Positions 17,676 to 27,091 of a stretch of DNA of 32,860 nucleotides are shown here, in pieces. Numbering within the stretch: the stretch's first letter is position 1; every line of letters starts with the position of its first letter. The notes under the pieces are model-generated. The model saw nothing but the letters and a program-made list of their open reading frames with translations, did no database searches and had not been told where the DNA came from. The stretch lies in assembly GCA_900318955.1 (NCBI GenBank), contig ONMJ01000025.1:1-32860 (forward strand), written 5' to 3'. The DNA comes from an uncultured Bacteroidales bacterium. GTDB lineage: Bacteria > Bacteroidota > Bacteroidia > Bacteroidales > UBA932. Both the position numbers and the translations under genes were made by a program.

Positions 17676-19517
17676 TTAATTGCCGGATGTCGCATTTGAC
17701 CAGCCCGGATTCTGGGTCAACTCAGTCTTTGAGAACTGAAGCTGCTCGAGAGGTATCGGATAGAGATAATCGCGGCCTTCGTTCCATACATAATCCTCGG
17801 TGGAGAAATATGAAAGGTAACCCTTGGTTCCCTCAGAAAGGGTGTAATTTGTCCCAATCGGAATCTGGTTAGTAGCAGCGACCGTGGTGGACGGCTTGGT
17901 CCCGTTTGCATCATAGAAGAGAACATCATCCTTTCCGTCTCCGTCGAGATCGTATGCTCCGAGAGCCGGAACATAGATCCCCTGGAAGCCATGAGTTGCA
18001 CTGGGGGTCAGCCATTTACCCTCTTTCCAACGAAGGAGGTCGGCCTGACGGAACCCTTCTGAGAAGAGCTCGATGGTCCTTTCACGACGTATCTCGAGTA
18101 TTGCAGCAAGCTGCTGACCTGAGGCATTGGGATAGTATTCCTTCATAAGAGGATCGACCTCGGTGGGCACTGTAGACATCGCCACCATTCCTACTCTTGC
18201 GCGAATGGGATCGATAGTAGCCTTGACATCGGCATCAGTCAGGATACCAAGTTCTGCCTTAGCCTCGGCAAGGTTCAGAAGCACTTCAGCGTAACGGATA
18301 AGAGGCCAGTCGGTAGAAGATGTCGTAGCATTCTCATGGTCGGCATTGCTGATGTGCTTGATGATGCGGTAGCCGCTCCATGTGCGGTCCCAAGCGAGTT
18401 CCTCGTGAGCGGAGCCGTCAAGAGCTACATAAGAAGGGCCATGAAGAGTCTGCGCCATGCGGGGATCCCTGTTCTGGAATGAGGTCTTGTAATCCATTGT
18501 TTCCCATCCTGCGACATTCTGGATAGGGGTGCCGTCCTTCATCAGATAGTGGTTGACAAAACGGCGGGTTGCCGAATGACGGCCGTTCTTATAGTCGAAC
18601 TGAAGACCGTGGCGGATTGAGAGAGCCGTATTGTAGCGGCGAGCAAAGATAACCTCGTCAGGATTGGCATCTTCGAGAAGGAAAAGCTCCCTGTAAGAAG
18701 CATCAGTATCCTTGGAAGCCAGTCCGAGGGTGTTTCCGGTATAGAGTTTCTTGCGTCCAAGAACCTGCTCTGCAGCCTTATAGGCCTCCTCGAGGAACCA
18801 CTTGGAGCTGATCGTAACCCCGTCAAAAGTCTGCTCATCCTGAGGGACAAACTCAGTGCCTGCATGGTATTTCCTGAAAGTTCCCTCAAAGAGGGCGACG
18901 CGGGATTTATACGCAAGAGCCGTCAGCTTATTGACATGATAAATGTCATTCGGAGTATCGGGAAGCTGCTCGATAGCCTTGTCAAGGTCCTGAATGACCT
19001 TCAGCATGACATAACCGCGGGGATCGCGAGCCTTGTAGAGCATTTCATCATCGCCCGAGCCGACGGTAGTCTCATAATAAGGGACATCTCCGAATCTCTT
19101 GACCTTGTCGAAATAGAACATAGCGCGGAAGAAATGGGCGACACCCTCATACTGGGCACGTGCCGCGGCATCTTCGCAGCGGTCGCAATTCTCGAAGAAA
19201 TAATTGATATTACGAAGTTTCTTCCATTCTGCGGAGGTCCATCCGTTCGCGGAATTAGGGGTGATCGTACCCTTCTGGATACCGGCGAGCGAAGTGGTCA
19301 TATGGTCATCAGCTGTCGCGTCAGCATAATCGTCGGCGCCGCTGAGCTGGTTGACATAGAAATTATTGGTCCATAGCGCCAACTCTGTCGGGCTGTGGAA
19401 GAAGCTTCCGGAAGTAACTTTGGTTTCAGGAGTCTTGGTAAGGAAATCCTTGTCGCAAGACACTGAAATAACCGCCATCAGGCAAATTGCCGAAAGGATG
19501 TATATTGTCTTTTTCAT
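17676..19517 (-). CDS. susD-like: SusD/RagB family nutrient-binding lipoprotein (locus B)
   Basis: 613 aa, lipobox VSC after VIS (Cys21). The N-terminal SusD segment has FLTKTPETKVTSGSFF and ELALWTNNFY. The TPR helices include LRNINYFFENCDRC and GVAHFFRAMFYFDKVKRFGDVP. The C-terminal block has WPLIRYAEVLLNLAEAKAELG, EIRRERTIELFSEGFRQADLLRW and the ending TELTQNPGW. It should act as the surface ligand lid of the SusC encoded 18 bp upstream. It is about 180 residues longer than the locus A SusD, so the two loci probably bind different ligands despite sharing an enzyme family. Confidence 0.96.
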   Translation of the reverse strand: MKKTIYILSAICLMAVISVSCDKDFLTKTPETKVTSGSFFHSPTELALWTNNFYVNQLSGADDYADATADDHMTTSLAGIQKGTITPNSANGWTSAEWKKLRNINYFFENCDRCEDAAARAQYEGVAHFFRAMFYFDKVKRFGDVPYYETTVGSGDDEMLYKARDPRGYVMLKVIQDLDKAIEQLPDTPNDIYHVNKLTALAYKSRVALFEGTFRKYHAGTEFVPQDEQTFDGVTISSKWFLEEAYKAAEQVLGRKKLYTGNTLGLASKDTDASYRELFLLEDANPDEVIFARRYNTALSIRHGLQFDYKNGRHSATRRFVNHYLMKDGTPIQNVAGWETMDYKTSFQNRDPRMAQTLHGPSYVALDGSAHEELAWDRTWSGYRIIKHISNADHENATTSSTDWPLIRYAEVLLNLAEAKAELGILTDADVKATIDPIRARVGMVAMSTVPTEVDPLMKEYYPNASGQQLAAILEIRRERTIELFSEGFRQADLLRWKEGKWLTPSATHGFQGIYVPALGAYDLDGDGKDDVLFYDANGTKPSTTVAATNQIPIGTNYTLSEGTKGYLSYFSTEDYVWNEGRDYLYPIPLEQLQFSKTELTQNPGWSNATSGN

Positions 19518-19535
19518 TTTTCTTTCCTCCCTGAA

Positions 19536-22500
19536 TTAGAATGTGATATCAACGCCTACGGAGAAAATCTTCGAATACGGATAGACAGTATCCGAATAAG
19601 TTCCTCCATTTGCTGTAGCAACTTCAGGATCCACACTCGTGGTGTGCTTCAGAAGCGGTGACCAGTACCAGAGGTTTTCTCCTGATACATAAGCCCTTGC
19701 CTTCTGGACGTACTTCTTCTTGATCGGAATTGTATAACCGATTGTGAGATTCTTGAGGCGGATGTACGCCGCATTCTGGAGATAGCGGTCCGTATTGACC
19801 CTGAGCGCTCCGTTTGCAACCGAAGCAGAACGGGATCTGCGGCGGGGGAAGTATGCATTGGAATTATCTGCGCCCTCTTCCGAAGACCAGCAAAGGGCCT
19901 CGAAATCCTTAGGAATATAAGAAGGACGCTGGTAAGAATAGAGCGACCAGAAATAGTCGGCACGGTAAGTCGGATTCCAGTTGATCTTTCCGATACCCTG
20001 GAAGAACATCGAAACATCTAGTCCCTTCCAAGAGAAATCTCCCTTGAGAGAGTAAAGATAACGAGGACGGTTGTTTCCGATAATGCTAAGATCACCATGG
20101 TCATCGAGAGTGTTCTTGCCATTATCAATGGTGCCGCTTTTATCGACGTCTGCAAATTTCACGTCTCCGGCCATCAGATGGTTGTACGGAGCCTTGCTGG
20201 AATATACGGCGGCATTGACATTCTTGTCATTGATTGAGGCTTCGTATGCAGCGGCTTCCTCATCTGTTGCGAAGAGGCCTTCTACATGATATCCCCAAAT
20301 GTCGCCGAGAACCTTTCCTACAAAATGATCGGAAAGAAGCTTGTCGGGATTGTCGAACTTAGTGATAACTGTCTTATAATCACTTAGTGACGCTGAGAGA
20401 TTGTAATTGAACGGGCTGTTTCCCAGCATAAAATGGTCATGCCAGCCGACTGAGAGTTCATAACCCTTTGTCTGAAGGTCTGCAGCATTCTCCTTAGGCT
20501 CGGACTCGCCGTAGACTACAGGAAGAGTCATTGCATCGGTGAGCATATCCTTTGTATCACGGATAAAGAAGTCTGCATTGAAAGTAAGCCTGTCACGAAG
20601 GAATCCGAGATCGACTCCGAGGTTCTTTGTAATAACCTTTTCCCATGTCAGAGAAGAAGTTACCGGAGAAGAAGCAGATGCCACAGAAGCCTTGTTAGTA
20701 CCGTCAAAGGTATATGAAGGCAAAGAAGTGGAGATAGTATCCCAATAATAGAAGTTGCTGATCTGTTGGTTACCGAGTGAACCATAGGAGAAACGAATCT
20801 TAGCGTTGTTCCACCAGCCCTTCAAAGGAGCGAAGAAAGGTTCTTCAGAGACCCTCCAACCTGCAGAAACAGAGGGGAAGAAGCCCCAGCGGTGGCCTGT
20901 AGGGAACCTTGAGGACCCGTCATAACGGCCGGAAACTTCGAGAAGGTATCTTCCAGCAAAATCATAGTTGAGCCTTCCAAAGAAACCAAGTGTCCTGTAG
21001 GCGGTCTGAGAATTTGCGGCCCTTTCAAGGAAAATCGGTTCTCCTATCGACATGTCGATATATGCGAGATTGTCGCTAAGGGAGTATTTCTGTCTCACTT
21101 CGAGAGTAGAAGAACGGAAATCATGGAAATTGGAACCCGCAGTGATACCGACAGAATGCCTACCGAATTCCTTGTTAAACTGAAGGTAAGCATTGACTGT
21201 ATGGTCATCGAAATAATAACGCTCGTCGCGGTACATATCATAGATGGAACCGTTTGAGAACTGTCCCTGAGGTACATTCACATCAGCACCCTGATACATT
21301 CTCTGGTTGACATTGTCATAGGCATTCGGGGTCGGCAGACCACGATAGGTACCTTGCTTGTCACGGCGGCGGTAAGTGTAGTCGCCAATCAGGTGAAGGC
21401 CATCGAACAACTTGAAATTCAGCCTGTTGGTAAGGGTGATATAATTGTTCGTACGCTTATTGTCGTTGGTATCGACGATATAGGGACCTCCTCGTCCGGA
21501 GAAAATCGGAGAGGTAGCATCAGCCATGTATCCAGGCTGGATATTGACCGTACCGTCAGGGTTGATCGGGACGTAGTTCGGTCCGACGTTCTGGATAAGA
21601 TTCCATAGAACACCGGTACTGTTCAGCCCTTCAGTACCATCAATCTCCAAGAATCCACCGTATGTGTAGCTATTATGCTCAAAACTGATATTGTTCGAAT
21701 AAGTCAGCCAGGGAGTCACCTTAACATCTACTTTCGAGCGGAAATGAAGGCCATTGTAGATATCCTCGGCAGCGCCGTTGAGAAGACCCTCTCTATAGAT
21801 ATAACGACCTGAGGCATAGTAGTTTACTTTATCATTGCCTCCTGTGACGGAGATATTATGCTCAGTTTCAGGACGATACCTCTTGAAAAGATAGCCATAC
21901 CAGTCGAAGTTACCGAGATAGAGGTACTTGTATGTACCCGTCGCATCGGGAATGACCCAGGGACGCTCGGGATTCTCTACCACATCATAGCGGCGTGCTT
22001 CCAGCATTGCCATCTGCTCGTCTGAGTATGTCCATGCACCATAGCCCTTGTAATACTGATAGAACTCGTTGCAAAGGGTCACATAGTCATAACCCGATGT
22101 GATGAAATCTGTCTTGGTGGTATTTCCGGATATACTGTAGCGGCCGTTGTAGTTGACCTTCATCTGGCCGGCTTCGCCGCTCTTGGTAGTTATGAGAACG
22201 ACACCTGCAGAAGCGGCAGCACCATAGATAGCGCAGGCGGATGCATCCTTGAGGACGGAAATGGAAGCGATATCGTTCGGGTTGAGCTGAGTTAGGGAAC
22301 CTTCAATGCCGTCGATCAATACCAGAGGGGAACCACTGTTGAGGGAAAGCTGTCCACGAATCCTGAGGGTATAGTTCTTTGATTCGATTCCACCGCTGTC
22401 CATAGTCAGAAGGAGAGAAGGATCGGCACCCTGAATAGCAGCAGCTGCATTTGTTACAGGTCTGGAATTCAAGTCCTTACCATCAATAACAGAGACAGCG

Positions 22501-23135
22501 CCGGTCACATTTACCCTCTTCTGGGTACCGTAACCGACAACGACAATCTCATCAAGGACGGTCTCTGATTCGTCGAGAACGATGACATAAGGAGTGCGCT
22601 CCGTTCCCCGAAGAGTAATCTCTTTCTCCTTGAGGCCGATGAACCCGGCAACCAGGGTAACGGGATACTTCTTGATGTCCATCGAGAAACGGCCGTCGAG
22701 GTCGGTAGAGACTCCCGTTGTCGTCCCCTTGATAATAAGGGAAGCTCCCGGAAGAGGCTCTCCATCAACATCTATGATCTTTCCCGTGAAAAGACCAGGT
22801 CTCTGCACTGCCGCCTTCTGAGAAGAGGACAGAGGCTTTTTTGTTACAGAAATGCTCCTTCCGTCTATAGTCCAGGCAACGTCCTGGCCGGCAAAGATCT
22901 GCCCCAAGACTTCCTCGACCGAAGCATTCCTGACATTGACATCAACCTTCTTCTGGAGATTGACGTCGTCCGAATTGACGATGACCGAATAATTTGCATT
23001 CTGGTTGAGTGCCGTGATGGCATCCCCTACCGTAACGCCGGTCATCTTCATGGTCACATTCTGCGAATAACAGAATACTCCTGTCGAAAGAAGGAGGAAT
23101 GTGGCCACTACTAATGATTTCAATTTGGTCAGCAT
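19536..23135 (-). CDS. susC-like: SusC/RagA TonB-dependent transporter with STN domain (locus B)
   Basis: 1199 aa. A signal peptide (to about 24) is followed by an STN domain (28-98: MTGVTVGDAITALNQNANYS), a carboxypeptidase-regulatory-like domain (115-188: DVDGEPLPGASLIIKGTTTG), DEIVVVGYG (195-203), a plug with LIDGIEGSLTQLNPNDIASI and ISVLKDASACAIYGAAASAG, and a barrel ending in GVDITF. In the plug the usual YGSRAANGV motif is changed to YGAAASAGV. The STN domain and the fecR gene 18 bp upstream mark it as a signalling transporter. It is only distantly similar to the locus A SusC, so the two loci are not a recent duplication. Confidence 0.96.
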   Translation of the reverse strand: MLTKLKSLVVATFLLLSTGVFCYSQNVTMKMTGVTVGDAITALNQNANYSVIVNSDDVNLQKKVDVNVRNASVEEVLGQIFAGQDVAWTIDGRSISVTKKPLSSSQKAAVQRPGLFTGKIIDVDGEPLPGASLIIKGTTTGVSTDLDGRFSMDIKKYPVTLVAGFIGLKEKEITLRGTERTPYVIVLDESETVLDEIVVVGYGTQKRVNVTGAVSVIDGKDLNSRPVTNAAAAIQGADPSLLLTMDSGGIESKNYTLRIRGQLSLNSGSPLVLIDGIEGSLTQLNPNDIASISVLKDASACAIYGAAASAGVVLITTKSGEAGQMKVNYNGRYSISGNTTKTDFITSGYDYVTLCNEFYQYYKGYGAWTYSDEQMAMLEARRYDVVENPERPWVIPDATGTYKYLYLGNFDWYGYLFKRYRPETEHNISVTGGNDKVNYYASGRYIYREGLLNGAAEDIYNGLHFRSKVDVKVTPWLTYSNNISFEHNSYTYGGFLEIDGTEGLNSTGVLWNLIQNVGPNYVPINPDGTVNIQPGYMADATSPIFSGRGGPYIVDTNDNKRTNNYITLTNRLNFKLFDGLHLIGDYTYRRRDKQGTYRGLPTPNAYDNVNQRMYQGADVNVPQGQFSNGSIYDMYRDERYYFDDHTVNAYLQFNKEFGRHSVGITAGSNFHDFRSSTLEVRQKYSLSDNLAYIDMSIGEPIFLERAANSQTAYRTLGFFGRLNYDFAGRYLLEVSGRYDGSSRFPTGHRWGFFPSVSAGWRVSEEPFFAPLKGWWNNAKIRFSYGSLGNQQISNFYYWDTISTSLPSYTFDGTNKASVASASSPVTSSLTWEKVITKNLGVDLGFLRDRLTFNADFFIRDTKDMLTDAMTLPVVYGESEPKENAADLQTKGYELSVGWHDHFMLGNSPFNYNLSASLSDYKTVITKFDNPDKLLSDHFVGKVLGDIWGYHVEGLFATDEEAAAYEASINDKNVNAAVYSSKAPYNHLMAGDVKFADVDKSGTIDNGKNTLDDHGDLSIIGNNRPRYLYSLKGDFSWKGLDVSMFFQGIGKINWNPTYRADYFWSLYSYQRPSYIPKDFEALCWSSEEGADNSNAYFPRRRSRSASVANGALRVNTDRYLQNAAYIRLKNLTIGYTIPIKKKYVQKARAYVSGENLWYWSPLLKHTTSVDPEVATANGGTYSDTVYPYSKIFSVGVDITF

Positions 23136-23153
23136 AGTGTTTTGTTAATTGAT

Positions 23154-24173
23154 TTATTTTGAATTTAGATATATTGTATCATCTCTTTCTGAAATATCCA
23201 TTCTCCCGTCCGAATTGATAGCGGAGAGAATGTTGTCGAGAGACTCGTTATTTGTGAATATGGCGAAATACCGCGTCTGCGCGAGCTTTTCATCGGCTAC
23301 TACTATCTTTTTACCGAAGACCCGGCTGAGGTCAGTAGCGATATCCTGCATCGATATATTGTTGTAATAAAGGCCCCTCCCCTTCTTTAGGGCGGAGAAA
23401 GCAGATCTGTCGAACTCGCTCATAGTGAGCTGTCCGGTCTTTCTATCATATTGGGCGATACTGCCAGGCTTCATCCTGGCGGTCTGTTCCCCCGAAGGAG
23501 TTGTAAGCTCAAGATTTATAGATCCTTCCAAGAGCACAGCCTCGATACAGCTGATAGCATCGTATGCTTTTAAATTGAAGGTAGTGCCAAGAACTCTGAC
23601 ACTTATCTCTCCGGCGTTCACTATGAACGGACGGGATGGATCCTTGGCAACCTCCGCGAAAATCTCTCCGCTGACAAACACCTTCCTTTCATTTCCATAA
23701 AAGGCGGAAGGATAGATGATATGAGTGCCGCCTTCAAGATAGATCATGGATCCGTCAGCAAGGAGGAGGCTGTCGACCGTCCCGACAGGAACCGTCTTCT
23801 CAATCCATGAGACGGCATCCCGTTCTTTTTCGACCTGCCTTTCCCCAGCCCTGAATGCCAGAGGGAGGGAAAGGAATGCCGCAACCGCAGCGGCAGCAAC
23901 GGCAAAATAAACCTTTTTCCAAACTTTGCCATCACTAAGAGCTGATGAGCTCTTTTCGGCAGAAGGATTGAGATGGAGCCTCCTTGAAATTGTAGAGTAC
24001 ATTCCCTCAAGGGCCGTCTCGTCCATTTCATTCGAAGAGGACTCATAAATCTCCTCGAGCATTGAGGAAACATTCTCATCTTCAGCGTGTTCCAAAAGGA
24101 AACGCCTTACAGTGTCTTCCTTCTCTGAAGAAAGACGGCCTGCAAAATAATCGGAAAGGATTTTCTTATCCAT
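23154..24173 (-). CDS. FecR-family anti-sigma factor (locus B)
   Basis: 339 aa. A cytoplasmic N-terminus (1-87) precedes one membrane helix (about 88-107). The periplasmic FecR domain has LLADGSMIYLEGGTHIIYP, VSGEIFAEVAKD, RPFIVNAG and VRVLGTTF. The C-terminal DUF4974-like domain has YYNNISMQDIATDLSRVFG and SLDNILSAI. It should hold the adjacent ECF sigma factor in check until SusC signals. The gene follows the sigma gene on the same strand with a 66-bp gap, the usual order in Bacteroidales. I could not identify a clear -7/-33 promoter in that gap. Confidence 0.93.
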   Translation of the reverse strand: MDKKILSDYFAGRLSSEKEDTVRRFLLEHAEDENVSSMLEEIYESSSNEMDETALEGMYSTISRRLHLNPSAEKSSSALSDGKVWKKVYFAVAAAAVAAFLSLPLAFRAGERQVEKERDAVSWIEKTVPVGTVDSLLLADGSMIYLEGGTHIIYPSAFYGNERKVFVSGEIFAEVAKDPSRPFIVNAGEISVRVLGTTFNLKAYDAISCIEAVLLEGSINLELTTPSGEQTARMKPGSIAQYDRKTGQLTMSEFDRSAFSALKKGRGLYYNNISMQDIATDLSRVFGKKIVVADEKLAQTRYFAIFTNNESLDNILSAINSDGRMDISERDDTIYLNSK

Positions 24174-24239
24174 GTTATAGTGTTACATAGATAAGAACAA
24201 TCGAAAAGGGAAAAATACGTAATCCTCCCGTAAAAAAAA

Positions 24240-24782
24240 TCAATTAAAACCTCGGCGAATATCGCTGAGTGCAAGGGAGAGGTGCTTATCCACTGTCCTT
24301 ACGGAGATACCCAGCCTCCGGGCTATTTCAGCATTAGAAAGGTGCTGTTCACGGCTCATCCGCCAAATCTCTTTACGGCGGTCAGGCATATTAGAGACCA
24401 GGCCCGAAAGCCTTTCCTGGACCTCATGGAAAGAGACAGACTCCTCAACATCAGATGTTTCCACCAAAGGCACGACGTCTTTATCCACAGCGGAATGCCA
24501 AGCCGATTTGAGGACATTATAAGACTCATTCCGGGCGCATACAAACAACCAGTTGGTCAAAGATTTCGAGGAATCAAGTTGTCCTCTTACGGTCCAAAGC
24601 TTCACAAATATATTCTGAACCACATCTTCTGCGGCCGTATCATCCTTCAAGAGTCCGGTCACAAAGTTAAGGAGCCGCGGAGCATGGCGATGATAAAGAA
24701 TGCTGAAAGCGTCAGTATCCCCCTTCTTCATTTTGCGAAGAAGTTCGGAATCGCTTATGCTATTTATCTGCTCCTTTTTCAT
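24240..24782 (-). CDS. ECF RNA polymerase sigma-70 factor (locus B)
   Basis: 180 aa. Region 2 shows KKGDTDAFSILYHRHAPRL and AEDVVQNIFVKLWTVR. Region 4 shows MPDRRKEIWRMSREQ and NAEIARRLGISVRTVDKHLSLAL. The start codon overlaps the stop of the upstream DUF4922-SpoIID gene in an ATGA (24779-24782), so translation is probably coupled and the gene can be read from the upstream housekeeping-like operon. It should activate the locus B promoters when released by FecR. The sequence does not show which promoter it recognises. Confidence 0.94.
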   Translation of the reverse strand: MKKEQINSISDSELLRKMKKGDTDAFSILYHRHAPRLLNFVTGLLKDDTAAEDVVQNIFVKLWTVRGQLDSSKSLTNWLFVCARNESYNVLKSAWHSAVDKDVVPLVETSDVEESVSFHEVQERLSGLVSNMPDRRKEIWRMSREQHLSNAEIARRLGISVRTVDKHLSLALSDIRRGFN

Positions 24783-27067
24783 TGCGGCCTTTCAAGAGTC
24801 GAACCCGGATAATAATGCTGAAGTATCCTGTCGAAGGTGTAGCCCCGGTAAGCCATCACAGCCGCCCCTATTTGGCATAGGCCGACTCCATGGCCCCAGC
24901 CAGCTCCATAGAGAGTAACCTTTCCGTCTTTAATCTCCGGAATAAAGGCTGAGCTATAAAGGTGAGATTCCGAAAGGAAACGTCTGATAATCAGTTCCTT
25001 TCCTACAACCATTGTCTTTTTTGTCCCAACTATACGGAGTTTTTTAATCCTACCTGAAACTCCTCTTTCCAAAGGAACCAAGTCCTGAATTGTGCCGAAA
25101 TCTATTCCCGAGCGGCGATGAATCAGTTCCGAAAGAGCCTCGACGGTGTACTCTTCCTTCCAGCGATAAAAGTCTTTGGTTTCGAGATCATAATCATTCA
25201 GCACCTGAGAGAGAATGAGGCGGTCGCGGGTATTGCAGAATGCCTCGGGACTGCCTAGTATCCATTCTCTCGCATCCCCGGAGACATCCGCACTCGCCCC
25301 AGAAGGGTCGTCTTTCTTCCCTACCAGATATGGATAATCTTTATCCTCCCAGCATGTTGAGAACTTCTCCATCACTCCGCCGCAGCACTTTGAGAAACGG
25401 GCGTCGACTATCTTTCCTTCGCTCATGATGACAAGGCCCCATGTCTCGTCTATAGCCTTCCTGACGCCATCTCCAATTGCGCCGGTAAGACCCTGATAGC
25501 GCTGGCAATGATCGTCAGCACAGACGTCGAATTTCTTGTGGTCGTCATGGTCGAACCACTTTATATACTCTTCGCTTTCTCCTGATTCAGTGCTACTTCC
25601 ATTAGATTCCAGATATGTCACAAGGGAAGGAGTGCTCTTTGCGTCGAATGGGATTTCCGCCGCTTTTTTCTCCCTCCTCGCTCCAATCTGGGACATTACC
25701 CATGAACGGGAAATCACAGCATGGGCCTTCAGGAACTCGAGCGTTGCGGAGGATTTCATCTCCGAAGATATTACACTAAGAAGATAATCCTCAACTCCTA
25801 TCACATTGACCGCTGTAACCTTACCGCTCTCAACAATGAATTTAAGGGTACCGGCGAACTTCTGGTTCTGGGTGCGCTGCCAGTGGAAATCCACTCCGAT
25901 AGTGACTCCATAAAGGATGAATGACGGCTCTGCAAACAGAGTAGACATAGTCTTGGCCTCGAAGTACAACTCGTCATAGAGGGCACCGTTATAGTCAATC
26001 TTGCCCTCGCGATATGCAACTTTCTGGGGGCCGGCACCGTCTGAAATCACTTCGAAAACAATCTCGTGACCGGACATGATACCGACTTCAATTTTAGGTT
26101 GGGTGCGAACGAGCCGCCATATAATTGTCTTCTCAACTTCCTCGGACACAGATACTTCCGAAAGGATATCAGAAAGAGTAGGAGCGTCTATCCTCTCAAA
26201 ATCCTTCGGGTCGGGTGCGATGAAATACCCGGCGACGTCGGCTGCTCCGGGACTGATTGTATAGTGGAGCGGTCCCTCGGCAAAATAGTGGCTCGGACGT
26301 ACTCTGGAACGACACACCACAAAGCTCCTGTACTCTCCTTCAGCGTAATAGGTGAAAGCGTTGAAGCGGGGTTCCTTCTCTCCATCCTCAAAAGGAGCAC
26401 AGTCCAGAAGACGATAGAACATCTTCGCCATGGACTTTGAAGTTTTCGCCCTGAGTGCGAAAACTCCACGGGTAAAGTGCTTGTAATGGAAAAGTTGGGC
26501 ATCCTGGACGGATGTGATATACTCTAAATCATCCTCGGAAGGAGAACTCTCATGGAGGAGACGGTCTATGGCTCTTTCAAGGGGGAGATAGCCCTTTGGG
26601 CTGGCCTGGAAATGCATATGATCCGGAATCGAAGCTCCGCTCGCGGGACCGTTATAATAAAGAATATAGTCCGGGAGGGCTTTCGCCATATCGAGCATAT
26701 CCACATAGCGGTGCCATATAGATTGGTCGACATGGTCAGCAGAACATATTACAAGATGGCTTGGGAAAATCGGAAAACGGTTGACTATAATCTCATATTT
26801 GCGCCCCTTCCTGCCCTCGAAGGGAAGAAAATGCTGCTCTTGAGGACGATTCTCGCCGCAGAGTCCGCATGGACGCGCCTTCAGTGACTCCTCATCAACC
26901 TCGGCGGTACATGAAAAGAGCCTGGCGGGATTGTTCTGGACAGTCGCATTTATGCCTCCTATCGGAAGCTGCCTGGTGCGGACAGATTTGAGGGCGCGAA
27001 AAGATGCTGCCACCTCTGGCCAGACGGACATCTGGTCATGGACGAATTTATCTATATCTAAGGCCAT
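24779..27067 (-). CDS. DUF4922 (GalT/HIT-like) plus SpoIID/LytB domain protein
   Basis: 762 aa. The N-terminal half resembles DUF4922: a CxxC pair (Cys67, Cys70), then IPDHMHFQA with His150, His152 and Gln154, the HxHxQ signature of GalT/HIT-superfamily nucleotidyl transferases. The C-terminal half (about 415-760) is SpoIID/LytB-like, with EDYLLSVISSEM (Glu436 at the place of the catalytic Glu of SpoIID), KAHAVISRSW, CCGGVME (561-567) and the family ending GWGHGVGLCQIGA (723-735). SpoIID is a lytic transglycosylase acting on stripped peptidoglycan strands outside the membrane, yet no signal peptide or membrane helix is visible here, so localisation is puzzling. The fusion is known in annotated Bacteroidales genomes, but its role is not established. 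It lies 24 bp after the Nudix gene and overlaps the sigma gene. Confidence 0.88.
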   Translation of the reverse strand: MALDIDKFVHDQMSVWPEVAASFRALKSVRTRQLPIGGINATVQNNPARLFSCTAEVDEESLKARPCGLCGENRPQEQHFLPFEGRKGRKYEIIVNRFPIFPSHLVICSADHVDQSIWHRYVDMLDMAKALPDYILYYNGPASGASIPDHMHFQASPKGYLPLERAIDRLLHESSPSEDDLEYITSVQDAQLFHYKHFTRGVFALRAKTSKSMAKMFYRLLDCAPFEDGEKEPRFNAFTYYAEGEYRSFVVCRSRVRPSHYFAEGPLHYTISPGAADVAGYFIAPDPKDFERIDAPTLSDILSEVSVSEEVEKTIIWRLVRTQPKIEVGIMSGHEIVFEVISDGAGPQKVAYREGKIDYNGALYDELYFEAKTMSTLFAEPSFILYGVTIGVDFHWQRTQNQKFAGTLKFIVESGKVTAVNVIGVEDYLLSVISSEMKSSATLEFLKAHAVISRSWVMSQIGARREKKAAEIPFDAKSTPSLVTYLESNGSSTESGESEEYIKWFDHDDHKKFDVCADDHCQRYQGLTGAIGDGVRKAIDETWGLVIMSEGKIVDARFSKCCGGVMEKFSTCWEDKDYPYLVGKKDDPSGASADVSGDAREWILGSPEAFCNTRDRLILSQVLNDYDLETKDFYRWKEEYTVEALSELIHRRSGIDFGTIQDLVPLERGVSGRIKKLRIVGTKKTMVVGKELIIRRFLSESHLYSSAFIPEIKDGKVTLYGAGWGHGVGLCQIGAAVMAYRGYTFDRILQHYYPGSTLERPQ

Positions 27068-27091
27068 AGTGGTGTAAATAAAAAAGCCGGT

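Noticed and set aside
17663-17695. Upstream ATG for the NAGPA lipoprotein
   Set aside because: It would overlap susD by 20 nt and put 11 extra residues before a good signal peptide; the inner ATG has a GGAG ribosome site.
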